A stretch of DNA of 64,000 nt, from the NCBI GenBank assembly GCA_002841275.1, contig PHET01000005.1:62001-126000 (forward strand), read 5' to 3'. The stretch comes from Actinobacteria bacterium HGW-Actinobacteria-7 (GTDB lineage: Bacteria > Actinomycetota > Coriobacteriia > Anaerosomatales > PHET01). Positions 42,859-51,870 of the stretch are shown in pieces. Position numbers and translations under genes: made by a program. Each line of letters starts with the position of its first letter. Position 1 is the stretch's first letter. The notes under the pieces are model-generated. The model saw only the letters and a list, made by a program, of their open reading frames with translations. It did not search any database and was not told the DNA's origin.

Positions 42859-45000
42859 TTGAATCGAGGGACCGAGCTGTCGACAGTCTCCGCCCACACA
42901 CAGAATCTGAGACGACATGTCAGAGGAATAGCCATTCCCCTGACAGTGGCCTCGGTAGGGCTGTGGCTGGCTCCGCTGGCGCTGCCCTTCAGCGACCCGT
43001 CCATTGAGACCTTTCAGAGGATTCTCCTGATACTCATCGGCGTGGTCACGGTCGCGGCCTGCTTCGCGGCTGCCCGCATCACAATTCGGCATGAGCGACT
43101 CGCGTGGGCCATGATGGGGCTTGGCGCGCTCATGATGCTCGTCGGCGATAGCGTGGCGACCGTATCGAACTCCCCCCTGCGACAGCCTCTCACCATTGCA
43201 GGGCCACTGCCCGGCATTCTCTGGCTTTCTGCCTACGTACCGTATCTGCTTGCCTTCAGCATGTTCCTTCAGTCCAGCCGCATCGGTGGCATCCAGCGTG
43301 TTCGCCGCATCATCGACCTGATACTGCTCATTCTCTTCGTCACGCTCATCATCTTCTCGCTCGTCGTGTTCCCGATATACGGACGCGGAGCCAGCCGTCC
43401 GCTCATCTACACCCTGCCGTACTTCGGCTCGCTGGCAGTGGCATTCAGCCTGCTGACACATATCGCGTCGACACGGCCTCGTCTCCGCCCTTGGCACATG
43501 CCGCTGTTAGCCGCTCTCGTGGTCGTGTGCGCCGGGAGTGTTGGAGATCTGCTCAACAACATCGTCGGCATCCATCTGGGGAACTGGAACACCCTCGGCG
43601 AACTTCCCTGGTTCCTGGGATATGTTCTGGTGGGTGCGGGAGGGCTCGAGCGCCTGCGCCACAGGAGCGATACCCCACGGAACTCTATCGTCTTGCTGGG
43701 AGCCACGATCTCAGGCTGGGGGACGACGCTCTCGGCGTTCTTCTTCGTGATGCTGCCGGTCTTCGTATACGTCGACTCAATCTGGGTGGGCGACAATCTG
43801 GGCGACGCGATGTTCTCGGTTCTGATTGCTGCGGCAGCCATAGCCGCCATCGCCCGCAACCTCGCCCTCGTCGCCGAGAACTCCTCGCTGCGGCTGCGTT
43901 CGGCCACCGACGCGCTGACCGGGCTGTTCAACCACCGGCAGTTCCACGAGCGGCTCGACACCGAACTCATGCGCGCCCAGCGGGCGGAGAGTTCGGTGAG
44001 TGTGGTCGCTATGGACGTCGACGACTTCGACCGGGTCAACAACGTCTACGGACATGCCGCCGGCGACCACCGGCTGCGCCTGATCGCCGACAGACTCACG
44101 GCTGCGGCGCGTGGCTCGGACATCGTGTGTCGGGTGGGTGGCGACGAGTTCGCCATCATCATGCCCGACACCGACCCGCTGGAGGCCTACAAGGTCTGTC
44201 TGCGCCTGCAGGACCACGTCCACGAGCCTGACGACGCCTGCCCCCTGCCGATCTGCATCTCGATCGGGATCGCGAGCCTACCCGAGCACGCCCACACACG
44301 AGACGAGCTGGTGCAGCGGGCGGACGGAGCGCTCTACTGGGCGAAGTTCCACGGCCGCGAACAGGTCGTCCTCTACGATGCAACGCTCGTGCGCTCGCTG
44401 GGGCCCGAACAGCGCATCGCGCGGCTCGAGGAGGAGTCGTACCTGAACATGGTGCAGCTGCTCTCCTCGGCGGTCGATGCACGCGATCCCTACACACAGC
44501 GACACTCGAGGCGCGTGGCCGAACTCGCCGTAGCGCTCGCCCAGGATATCGGGCTGGACGACGAGCGCATCTCGGCCATCGAGACTGCCTCGTTGCTCCA
44601 CGACGTGGGCAAGATCGGGGTCCCCGATGCAATCCTGCGCAACAGCGGTTCGCTCACCGCCGAAGAGTTCGCACTGGTCCGCGAGCACCCCGTGCTCGCC
44701 GCCCGAATCTTGGGCGCTATTCCCCGACGGGAGATCCTGCCCTGGATCGCAGCGCACCACGAACGCTGGGACGGAACCGGCTATCCGGACGGGCTCGCCG
44801 GCGAACAGGCGCCGCTCGAGAGCCGCATCATCGCACTGTGTGATTCGTTCGATGCGATGACCTCGGACAGACCCTATCGAGTTGGGCTCTCTCAGATCGA
44901 GGCCCGAAATGAGATCGTAGCGTGCGCTGGGACACAATTCGACCCCCGGTTGGCCGCGCGATTCGTCGCTGTGCTTGAGTCGCGAGAGGCTGCCGGGTGA
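42859..45000 (+). CDS. Bifunctional membrane GGDEF-HD-GYP protein
   Basis: 713 aa. Residues ~20-330 hold about nine to ten transmembrane helices (MASE-like sensor). The GGDEF domain is intact (CRVGGDEFAIIMPD) with an I-site RGSD, so it should make c-di-GMP under feedback. The HD-GYP domain is also intact (RHSRRVAELAVAL, LLHDVGKIG, AHHERWDGTGYPDG, CDSFDAMTSDRPYR) and should degrade c-di-GMP. The TTG at 42859 gives the longest frame but has no ribosome-binding site. An in-frame CTG at 42877 sits 5 nt after GAGGGA and is a possible non-standard start. Ends 18 bp before a convergent gene. Confidence 0.92.
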   Translation: MNRGTELSTVSAHTQNLRRHVRGIAIPLTVASVGLWLAPLALPFSDPSIETFQRILLILIGVVTVAACFAAARITIRHERLAWAMMGLGALMMLVGDSVATVSNSPLRQPLTIAGPLPGILWLSAYVPYLLAFSMFLQSSRIGGIQRVRRIIDLILLILFVTLIIFSLVVFPIYGRGASRPLIYTLPYFGSLAVAFSLLTHIASTRPRLRPWHMPLLAALVVVCAGSVGDLLNNIVGIHLGNWNTLGELPWFLGYVLVGAGGLERLRHRSDTPRNSIVLLGATISGWGTTLSAFFFVMLPVFVYVDSIWVGDNLGDAMFSVLIAAAAIAAIARNLALVAENSSLRLRSATDALTGLFNHRQFHERLDTELMRAQRAESSVSVVAMDVDDFDRVNNVYGHAAGDHRLRLIADRLTAAARGSDIVCRVGGDEFAIIMPDTDPLEAYKVCLRLQDHVHEPDDACPLPICISIGIASLPEHAHTRDELVQRADGALYWAKFHGREQVVLYDATLVRSLGPEQRIARLEEESYLNMVQLLSSAVDARDPYTQRHSRRVAELAVALAQDIGLDDERISAIETASLLHDVGKIGVPDAILRNSGSLTAEEFALVREHPVLAARILGAIPRREILPWIAAHHERWDGTGYPDGLAGEQAPLESRIIALCDSFDAMTSDRPYRVGLSQIEARNEIVACAGTQFDPRLAARFVAVLESREAAG

Positions 45001-45018
45001 GCGTCAGAGTGTGACCCT

Positions 45019-45597
45019 CTACCCCCAGCGGACGTCGTAGACAAGCTCAGGACTAGCGATCATCCCGGCCTCCCAACTCCGTTCCGTGACATGCACGTGG
45101 TTGCCGCCCATACGCCCCAGAGCGCGTTCAGTCCATCCGCAGTGCCAAGGAGCAATGAACGAACTCTCCCCCAGCCCCGTGACGTGGATTGCACCGCCGT
45201 TCTGCGCAGCAGCTATCTCGGTTGTAGTGCTCACGGCGTTCGAGTAGACCGACGCCAAGACGGTCCCGCCACGCTTGAACGCCTGGAGGGGCGATGCATA
45301 GCGGGCGAAGATGCTGAAGATCCCGTCAAGCATAGCATCGGCCTGACACGCCCCGCCCTCGCGTAGTTGGGATGCCGCCACTATCCGGTCACCGTTGAAT
45401 TGAGCGTGAACCAGCGCCTCGAAGACCCTACCATCGACCGCCACCGGAAAGCTTGCCGTCGATCCGATGTTGCGGATGAGAACTCGGTCTTCTACCAGCA
45501 ACATATCGAGCAGCTGATTCCACGCATCCTCGCCGTACCGTCTTCGGATGTAATCGTGTCCGGCCTTGGCTACTGCGCTCTTCACGGTGACGCCCAT
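45019..45597 (-). CDS. TIGR02265 (DUF2378)-like protein of unknown function
   Basis: 192 aa, soluble. ATG at 45597 follows GGGGGGATCC. The N-terminal sequence GVTVKSAVAKAGHDYIRRRYGEDAWNQLLDML resembles the TIGR02265/DUF2378 and V4R/haem-NO-binding-like families, in which a helical N terminus precedes a ligand-binding alpha/beta domain. The C-terminal half (GGAIHVTGLGESSF, APWHCGWTERAL) is consistent with that fold. Family assignment is from pattern memory and uncertain. A GCCGATAT box upstream groups it with signalling genes of this window. Divergent from the transglutaminase-like lipoprotein gene. Confidence 0.6.
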   Translation of the reverse strand: MGVTVKSAVAKAGHDYIRRRYGEDAWNQLLDMLLVEDRVLIRNIGSTASFPVAVDGRVFEALVHAQFNGDRIVAASQLREGGACQADAMLDGIFSIFARYASPLQAFKRGGTVLASVYSNAVSTTTEIAAAQNGGAIHVTGLGESSFIAPWHCGWTERALGRMGGNHVHVTERSWEAGMIASPELVYDVRWG

Positions 45598-45635
45598 GGA
45601 TCCCCCCGACCCTCGTGCACACCATACGTAGATAT

Positions 45636-45663
45636 ATATCGGCAGGGGTTCGTTGCTCCACAA
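45636..45663 (-). promoter_or_regulatory. GCCGATAT box upstream of the TIGR02265-like gene
   Basis: GCCGATAT (45643-45636) on the minus strand, 38 bp before the ATG; the -35 position 16 nt upstream reads TTGT, a poor match. Probable weak or activator-dependent sigma28-like promoter. Confidence 0.4.
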
Positions 45664-45764
45664 GCACGAATCTTGACTTCGATTGATCATCAGGCGTTTC
45701 CAGCCCGCCCACCGTATTGTGTGAAGTCGAGCGCAGCTACCACCGTCCGCACTATAGTGGTGAC

Positions 45765-46886
45765 ATGCGCCGCTCACCGAACTTCCCCCACATGCTTGCC
45801 GTCGTCGTAGGGGCGCTTGCGCTGTCGCTCGCGCTGGCCGGATGCACCGCATTCACGCTCCCCAAGGCCTTCTCGGGGGTCCGCGAACCCAGCATCATCC
45901 CCGCCACGGACCAACAGGGCTTCCAAACCGTCGACCGCGAGTTCGACTTCGAGACCCAACACGTGAAGATCAGCGTCCCCGTGGACAGCGCGGTCTACGC
46001 CGGCGCGCGGAGTGCCGAGAAGAGCACGGTGTTCATTGGCCGGGACAAGCCCGCCAACTGGCTGGACGGCCACTACCGGAGCTTCATCGACGAGAAGCAC
46101 CAGGAACCGTTCTTCTCGGCGGTCCTCAGTGCCCTGCATGAGGTGCGCCAGAAGCAGGATCTCGACTCGTCGCAATACGTCGAGCTGGTCACGTCGATGG
46201 TGCAGACGATGGAGTACCGCGTCGATCCTGTGAGCCTTGCTGCCAAGTTCCCCATCGAGACCTTCGCGGACGGATACGGCGACTGCGACGACAAGATGCT
46301 GCTCGCCGCAGCCCTGCTCTCGCGCGACGGCTACGACGTGGCGGTCTTGGTCTTTGAGCCCGAGAAGCACGTGGCTCTGGGCGTCCGGGCGCCCGGCCTG
46401 GAATTCAAGGACACCGGCTACGGCTACGTGGAGATGACGCAACCGTCACTCGTGGGCGTTGCGCCCGAGAAGTTGGCGGGGGATATCGAGCTCAAGTCGG
46501 AGCCCACTGTCATCAGGATAGGCTCGGGGCAGCAGAGCTTCGGCGCGGGAGACCAGATCAGCTACATACAGAAGAGACTGGTGAAGGTGCAGGCGTCCAC
46601 GGAACGCATGAGTAAGCGGATCACCGCCGACAAGGCCGAGCTGGAGGGCCAGAGAGCAACGCTCGAGTCAGCGAAGCAGACTGCGGAATCGGCGACCGAC
46701 CCCGCCTCGGCGGCCGCAGCGGCCCAGCGCTACAACGACTTGGTCAAGCAGTACAACGCCCGCGTGGACCGGCTCAATGCGCTGGCCGCTCAGTACAACT
46801 CCCTGGTGGACGCGGAGCGCTATGCCGCCCAGCACCAGACCGCACGCCCGCAGATCTACGAACTGCTGCGCGGGCTGAAGCTGTAG
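45765..46886 (+). CDS. Lipoprotein with transglutaminase-like domain and C-terminal coiled coil
   Basis: 373 aa from ATG 45765. Lipoprotein signal MLAVVVGALALSLALAGC with lipobox LAGC. Residues ~95-230 form a transglutaminase-like fold with FADGYGDCDDKMLLAAALL (Cys active site) and EKHVALGV (His); the third acidic/polar residue cannot be placed with certainty. Residues ~255-360 are a coiled coil (VKVQASTERMSKRITADKAE; YNDLVKQYNARVDRLNALAA). It may process or crosslink wall-associated proteins or peptides. The in-frame upstream ATG at 45717 would spoil the signal peptide. Confidence 0.82.
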   Translation: MRRSPNFPHMLAVVVGALALSLALAGCTAFTLPKAFSGVREPSIIPATDQQGFQTVDREFDFETQHVKISVPVDSAVYAGARSAEKSTVFIGRDKPANWLDGHYRSFIDEKHQEPFFSAVLSALHEVRQKQDLDSSQYVELVTSMVQTMEYRVDPVSLAAKFPIETFADGYGDCDDKMLLAAALLSRDGYDVAVLVFEPEKHVALGVRAPGLEFKDTGYGYVEMTQPSLVGVAPEKLAGDIELKSEPTVIRIGSGQQSFGAGDQISYIQKRLVKVQASTERMSKRITADKAELEGQRATLESAKQTAESATDPASAAAAAQRYNDLVKQYNARVDRLNALAAQYNSLVDAERYAAQHQTARPQIYELLRGLKL

Positions 46887-46906
46887 GGGCATCCGGGTGT
46901 CTCGGC

Positions 46907-46934
46907 TGAAGGACACGGCACTGGTTGCCGATAG
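46907..46934 (+). promoter_or_regulatory. Sigma28-like promoter of the 51-aa membrane protein
   Basis: TGAA (46907-46910), 16 nt, GCCGATAG (46927-46934), ending 41 bp before the ATG at 46976. The -10 matches 7/8 and the -35 matches 3/4 of TAAA-N16-GCCGATAA. Confidence 0.5.
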
Positions 46935-46975
46935 AGAGGTCGGAAGACCTGTCCCCTTCACCGGGAGTTGCGCTC

Positions 46976-47131
46976 ATGCCGATCACAGACGACCCCCTCA
47001 CGCAGATTCAGCGCGAAGCACTGTGGAAGTGGCGTTGGCTTGGCTGGCGCAACAGCACTCCGGCGTTCAAGGTGAGCATCGCCGTGCTCGCACTAGTGGC
47101 GATTGCGATGTCGATACTCGCGGTTCAGTGA
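46976..47131 (+). CDS. Small single-helix membrane protein
   Basis: 51 aa. The ATG at 46976 has GGGAG 8 nt upstream. A polar, Trp-rich N terminus (REALWKWRWLGWRNSTPAF) leads to one C-terminal transmembrane helix (VSIAVLALVAIAMSILAV). No family recognised. Support comes from the ribosome-binding site, the membrane helix and an upstream sigma28-like promoter. A longer overlapping frame (46897-47181) has no such features and is taken as spurious. Confidence 0.55.
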   Translation: MPITDDPLTQIQREALWKWRWLGWRNSTPAFKVSIAVLALVAIAMSILAVQ

Positions 47132-47186
47132 ACACGCCTGTGACGGCACCGAGCGTTCTCCAGATGCCCGAGGGCTGCTAAGCGAT

Positions 47187-48719
47187 CTAGCGCCAGGGAT
47201 CAGTCACAACCGGATCGGGCTTGCGAACGATCTTGAGCGACTGTGGCAACCCGTAGTAGTCCTTGTACCGCGTCTCCATGGGCTCGTAGTACGGCTCCCC
47301 GTCCTGCACGAACCCGCGAAATGGCGATGCCGGGAAGCTGACGGTGGTCTTTCCGGCCGCGAGTCGTCGCTCGATGGCCGCAAGCCTGCGATGGGCGGTC
47401 ACTGCGAACCGCGCGTAGACATAGCCGCTGCCAAGCAGAGCCCCCACCAGTAATGTCGCAAACAACGCATTGACCACCGACATCCAATTCGAAGCCGAGT
47501 ACCGGCCAATCACGCGCCGAAGGAGCACCCCGACGACAACCAGAAGCAACATGTACGATGGATAGAAGCAGCGCGGACCCACCGGATCCACAAGCGCGAA
47601 CGGCGCGATCAACACGACGATCGAGGCGCAAGCTGCGAGTATCGTCCAGCGGTCAACTGCGTCATCGACAAACGCGAGCGCGGCGATGACGATCGCGCCG
47701 AGCAGAAGAATCGCAGCAAAGCCGTTGAACAGCGCGAATGGCGACGGATAGAGCACATACGTGGCCGCGGTGCGCCATAGCACGAGATACCCCGCCGATA
47801 GACCCGCCACGAGCCACGGCGCCCAGCGCGCAAATCCGCGCTTGCCCGAGGAGGCAACTTCTCGCACGAACAGCGCCGCCAGCCCGAGCAGCAGTGCGAT
47901 GATCGTCAGATTCAACAGCCAGTTCTGCGTCGTGGACTGGCGAGCTATAGGGTCCATGGCCTTGGCAAACACCCCGTAGACGGTAGCGTGCCGTTGCACA
48001 GACTGATAGTGAGGCTGTGAAGACACCGCCAAGTGGTACGCACCGTTGGAGAACATCACAAAGGCGCCGGCAAGGACGGACACCAGCCACGCCGTCCCGC
48101 TCACATACCAGCGGCGATGGACCCACGTGTAGGCGACCAGGCCAACGGCCGTCGCAATGACCAGATGGAGCGTCACGTGCTCGACGAATAGTGCGCTGAC
48201 GAAACCGCCTGTCAGAGCCAGCAGTACGCGCCACGCGCGCCGATCGGTTGGTTCCCCTGCCACGAGATCGCGCTTCAGCATTGCCAAGTACCCGAGCATG
48301 CAGACTGCAGCCATGCCGTAGTTCGAGAATCCAGACATCCACGCGACTGCCTGACGCCACATCCCCAGCGGCATCAACACAAACAGCGCACCAACGGTGA
48401 GGTAGCCGGTCTTGGTCCGATACCCTGACACCCTCACGATCAAATGCTGAGTCAGTGTCACGAGTGCCGCGAGGACGAACTTCGCGAGTATGCCCATACG
48501 CATGAGCGCGAAGATGGCCAGATTGCCTGCGTAGCGACCGTTGTAGTCAACGAAGAGGGTGTTCAGCCGCTCGACACCCAGGTGCGAGCCCCAAGCCCAG
48601 TCATCACCGGAGTACGGAAACACCAGAGCGAGCGCCGAGAACGCGACGAAGAACGCGAACAGATAGGCCCGTTCGAAGCGCGCTTCGTCATCCCATATCG
48701 CCGCTATGCGCTCACGCAT
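47187..48719 (-). CDS. Polytopic membrane protein, DUF6056/GT-C-like (Gtr-type glycosyltransferase candidate)
   Basis: 510 aa with about eleven transmembrane helices. The first periplasmic loop carries FPYSGDDWAWGSHLG, i.e. a DD acidic motif typical of GT-C polyprenyl-phosphate-sugar glycosyltransferases and DUF6056 proteins. The C-terminal ~60 residues are extracytoplasmic (FPASPFRGFVQDGEPYYEP). ATG at 48719 overlaps the GtrA stop by one base (TGATG). With the GtrA and GT2 genes upstream it forms a Gtr-like set, in which this protein would transfer the sugar to a surface acceptor. Confidence 0.82.
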   Translation of the reverse strand: MRERIAAIWDDEARFERAYLFAFFVAFSALALVFPYSGDDWAWGSHLGVERLNTLFVDYNGRYAGNLAIFALMRMGILAKFVLAALVTLTQHLIVRVSGYRTKTGYLTVGALFVLMPLGMWRQAVAWMSGFSNYGMAAVCMLGYLAMLKRDLVAGEPTDRRAWRVLLALTGGFVSALFVEHVTLHLVIATAVGLVAYTWVHRRWYVSGTAWLVSVLAGAFVMFSNGAYHLAVSSQPHYQSVQRHATVYGVFAKAMDPIARQSTTQNWLLNLTIIALLLGLAALFVREVASSGKRGFARWAPWLVAGLSAGYLVLWRTAATYVLYPSPFALFNGFAAILLLGAIVIAALAFVDDAVDRWTILAACASIVVLIAPFALVDPVGPRCFYPSYMLLLVVVGVLLRRVIGRYSASNWMSVVNALFATLLVGALLGSGYVYARFAVTAHRRLAAIERRLAAGKTTVSFPASPFRGFVQDGEPYYEPMETRYKDYYGLPQSLKIVRKPDPVVTDPWR

Positions 48720-49168
48720 CACCTGAAGATCACCTTCCGGTAGAGCACGAAATTCCAGACCGTGATACACGCCATCGTGAGGAGTTTCGCCGCAACCGCG
48801 AGCACGCCCGCCCCCACCATTGCTGCGATGGCCCACGTGGAAAACGCCAAGTTGAATGCGAAGAGTAGCAGATAGCGCACGCCGCTGTGCGCAACGTGAA
48901 GTCGAGACTCGAACGCCCAGCTCCTATTGAATGCGAAATTCGCGAGTGTCGCTATCACCACCGCGACTGGGTTGGCCAAGGCGACCACCCCGGTCAGGCG
49001 AAATAACAGCTGGAAGATGACCAGCTCGATCAGAGCCGAGCCCCCGCCCACGACAAGATAGCGAACCGCACTTGATGCGACGGCTGGCCCCGAATCCCCT
49101 GCGACTGACCCAGAGGAATCGGGCGAATCGTCGACCTCCCTGCTCGACCTCAGCAGAGGCTCATTCAT
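48719..49168 (-). CDS. GtrA-family membrane protein
   Basis: 149 aa, four transmembrane helices. Family signature VRYLVVGGGSALIELVIFQLL, then ANFAFNRSWAFES and a C-terminal WNFVLYRKVIF. GtrA proteins are thought to flip undecaprenyl-phosphate-sugar. The ATG at 49168 lies 8 nt inside the end of the GT2 gene and the stop overlaps the next start by one base, so the three genes are translationally coupled. Confidence 0.92.
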   Translation of the reverse strand: MNEPLLRSSREVDDSPDSSGSVAGDSGPAVASSAVRYLVVGGGSALIELVIFQLLFRLTGVVALANPVAVVIATLANFAFNRSWAFESRLHVAHSGVRYLLLFAFNLAFSTWAIAAMVGAGVLAVAAKLLTMACITVWNFVLYRKVIFR

Positions 49169-50108
49169 CCGCTGTGCCACCCACGATGTCCGCGACGACG
49201 AACCGCGGCCGGGCCTTCGTCTCCTCATAGATCTTCGACAAGTAGACCCCGATGATCCCCAAGTCGATCATGATCGCCCCTCCGACCACCAGGATCAGGA
49301 TGATCACAGTGGTGAAACCCGTGACAGCTGAACCGGAGAACTTCATCCAAAGCGTCTGGACCATCAAAGCGAAGGCTAGCAGGCTGAAGATCAAGCCCAG
49401 ATAGGCAATCGCATAGAGCGGGACCGCCGTGAACGACGTGGTGCTGTCTACGGCGTACCAGAACAGCTTCCTCAAGGACCATTTCGAGCGACCGGCACTC
49501 CGGTCGACGACGTCAAAGGGCAACTCGATGTGGCGATAACCCACCCAGGACGTCATCCCTCGGAAGAACGTCCGGGACTCGCCCATGCGTCGCCAAGCCT
49601 CGACCACGCGGCGATCGAGCAGCTTGAAGTCAGTGGCCTGGTTCAGGTCTATCCCTGTCAGGGTGCTGAACACCCGGTAGAAGAAAGCAGCCCCCAGCTT
49701 CTGAAACACCGACTGACGACCGCGGTCGCGCTTGACGCCCTCCACCACTTCATAGCCTTGCTCGCGCCACAAGCGCACCATCTCGACTATCAGTTCGGGC
49801 GGGTGCTGCAAATCCGCATCGATCGTGACCACGGCGTCTCCCGTGGCCAACTCCAAACCAGCGCAGAGTGCGGCCTCTTTCCCAAAGTTGCGTGAGAGCC
49901 GCACGGCGGTCACCGGCGTGGCCGGGTCGAGGGCCAACCACTGAAGCTCGGCCCATGTCTCATCTCGGGAGCCATCATCAACCAGGACGAAATCATGCCT
50001 GATGCCTGCCGTCTCGAGCAGCGCACCAACGCGCAAGACGTTCTCCCGGATCTGCTCGGCCTCGTCATGAACGGGCATCACGACGGTTATGGTCACATCC
50101 GACGTCAT
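49161..50108 (-). CDS. GT2 polyprenyl-phosphate glycosyltransferase (GtrB/DPM1-like)
   Basis: 315 aa. ATG at 50108 with GAGGTG 3 nt upstream. The GT-A catalytic domain shows VVMPVHDEAEQI, VDDGSRDET, RLSRNFGKEAAL, VTIDADLQHPPELI (DxD-type) and DFKLLDRR. Two C-terminal helices (VPLYAIAYLGLIFSLLAFALM; FTTVIILILVVGGAIMIDLGIIGVYL) match GtrB/ArnC-like enzymes that load a sugar onto undecaprenyl phosphate. First gene of the glycosylation triad. Confidence 0.94.
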   Translation of the reverse strand: MTSDVTITVVMPVHDEAEQIRENVLRVGALLETAGIRHDFVLVDDGSRDETWAELQWLALDPATPVTAVRLSRNFGKEAALCAGLELATGDAVVTIDADLQHPPELIVEMVRLWREQGYEVVEGVKRDRGRQSVFQKLGAAFFYRVFSTLTGIDLNQATDFKLLDRRVVEAWRRMGESRTFFRGMTSWVGYRHIELPFDVVDRSAGRSKWSLRKLFWYAVDSTTSFTAVPLYAIAYLGLIFSLLAFALMVQTLWMKFSGSAVTGFTTVIILILVVGGAIMIDLGIIGVYLSKIYEETKARPRFVVADIVGGTADE

Positions 50109-50240
50109 AGTCACCTCAATGGTCGTTGGGCCGCCCCTACTTGTAGAGAGCGGTCGACGCGTTGTCAAATCCAGTCCGTGGACCCTGCGTGTCGGACCCC
50201 TGAGTCGACGGGGAATAATCGGTGTGGGGAGGTGAAAGCC

Positions 50241-50708
50241 ATGAGAGAACACGATGCGCTTTCCAAGAGCCTAGCTATCTCCGGCACGCTTCTGCTCGCA
50301 GTGCCGCTGGTTGCGCCATTCGTACTGGGACTGCTCATGATGGGTCGCCTTGGGGGCTTTCGGCTTGACTACCTGATGCCGTTCGAGATCTACCCTGTCA
50401 CGGTTGTCGCGATGGTGTTGGTGCTTTGGGTATCGTTGCGCTCGCACATCCGTCGGGGTGCAGTCGCTGCGGCCATTGCGGTGATGCTGGGTGGAATCGT
50501 CCTCATGGGCGTCAGTGCCCAGGTCACCGGAATCGCGAACTCCGCAGTACACCTCGAGACCTGGCGGTACGTGCTGACAAGCGCGCTCGCGGCAATTTCG
50601 ATACTCGGACAGGTAGCGCTGATCGTCGAAGGCTGGCTGCTGACTCGCGATCTGTCCCACATGACGGGAGACCCAGCGACGCCACTCACACCTGCGCCGG
50701 GGGCATAG
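50241..50708 (+). CDS. Four-helix membrane protein of unknown function
   Basis: 155 aa. ATG at 50241 with a very strong GGGGAGGTG site 6 nt upstream; a longer frame from 49995 is not needed. Four transmembrane helices (residues ~10-32, 46-66, 72-94, 108-132), short loops, and a Pro/Thr-rich C-terminal tail (DPATPLTPAPGA). No family recognised. Divergent from the Gtr-like operon. Confidence 0.75.
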   Translation: MREHDALSKSLAISGTLLLAVPLVAPFVLGLLMMGRLGGFRLDYLMPFEIYPVTVVAMVLVLWVSLRSHIRRGAVAAAIAVMLGGIVLMGVSAQVTGIANSAVHLETWRYVLTSALAAISILGQVALIVEGWLLTRDLSHMTGDPATPLTPAPGA

Positions 50709-50729
50709 CAGTGCGCCTGAACGAGGCGC

Positions 50730-51737
50730 CTAGCGCGTCAACTCGCCCGCGAGATCCTGCTGCATCAGGGCTGCGACCGTTGCAGCATCGAGGCCCTGCC
50801 CCAGCAGGACGGCCAGCTTGGTAAGGGCGGCCTCGGTTGTCATGTCGAAGCCGGGAACCGCGCCAGCACGAATCAAGGCCGAGCCGGTCGCGTAGGCGCC
50901 CGGCTGAACTGACCCGCGCACGCACTGGGTCACGACGACAACCACGATGCCTTGGGACGTCGCCTCCTCGATTGCAGCCAGGAACTCCCTGTCATCCGAG
51001 GGGCCGTTGCCTGCGCCATACGCCTCGATGATCAGCCCCTGTAGCGGCGGTCTGCACAGGTTGGCGAGAATGGACGCCGAGAACCCCGGGAACAGTCGCA
51101 CGGCGGCCACTTGGCCGAGCTTCCCGGCAATCAGCTCCGGCTCTCCCTCCGGTGTGCGCACGAGAGCGCGGTTCACGACGATGTCGACCCCCATCTGGGC
51201 GAGCGGGGCACACCGGGGCGAGTCGAACGCGTCGAGTCCGGAAGCGTCCATCTTTGTGGCACGGTTCCCCCTGAGCACCAGCTCCCCGAACAACAAGCTC
51301 ACTTCCGGGACATCGGGCGCCGCCGCAAGCTGCAAGGCGCCCACCAGGTTCTGTCGGCCGTCGCTGCGCGCCCTGGCGATCGGTATCTGCGAACCGGTCA
51401 CGACCACCGGCTTGCCGAACCCCGGGAGCAGGAACGAGAGCGCTGATGCCGTGTACGCCATCGTGTCGGTCCCGTGCAACACGACGAAGCCCGCGTGATC
51501 GTCTCGGTGCTCATAGACTATTCGGGCGATAGTGCACCAGGTGTCTGGCGTCGCGTTGGAAGAGTCGATCAACCGATCGAGCTCGCGGAAGTAGATTGGC
51601 GGCAACTCTCCCTTCGAGCCGTCGACGATCTCCTCGAGGTAGGGTGCGAGCGCGGCGGCGGCGGGCACGCCGCCATCCGGAGTGTCCTCCATTCCGATCG
51701 TCCCGCCTGTGTGAAGCACAAGAACGCTGCCGCTCAT
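50730..51737 (-). CDS. ansA: Type I L-asparaginase
   Basis: 335 aa, cytosolic (no signal peptide). N-terminal catalytic threonine in VLVLHTGGTIGMED; second catalytic region VVLHGTDTMAYTASAL, with VVTGSQIPIARARSDGRQNLVGAL following. The C-terminal domain includes EAYGAGNGPSD. Hydrolyses asparagine to aspartate and ammonia; glutaminase side activity cannot be judged. ATG at 51737 starts directly at the conserved first strand; the longer frame to 51884 is low-quality and overlaps the divergent GT1 gene. Confidence 0.93.
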   Translation of the reverse strand: MSGSVLVLHTGGTIGMEDTPDGGVPAAAALAPYLEEIVDGSKGELPPIYFRELDRLIDSSNATPDTWCTIARIVYEHRDDHAGFVVLHGTDTMAYTASALSFLLPGFGKPVVVTGSQIPIARARSDGRQNLVGALQLAAAPDVPEVSLLFGELVLRGNRATKMDASGLDAFDSPRCAPLAQMGVDIVVNRALVRTPEGEPELIAGKLGQVAAVRLFPGFSASILANLCRPPLQGLIIEAYGAGNGPSDDREFLAAIEEATSQGIVVVVVTQCVRGSVQPGAYATGSALIRAGAVPGFDMTTEAALTKLAVLLGQGLDAATVAALMQQDLAGELTR

Positions 51738-51870
51738 GACACTCCCGCTTCTGTGTCTGGCGCGGGCGAACACCCGCCTGCACGAACATACGGTGACCGG
51801 GCCAACTTTCCAAGGGGTCCGCAGCGAGTTTGGGGAATAGATACGAGCGAGCTCACCGTCTGGAGGACAT

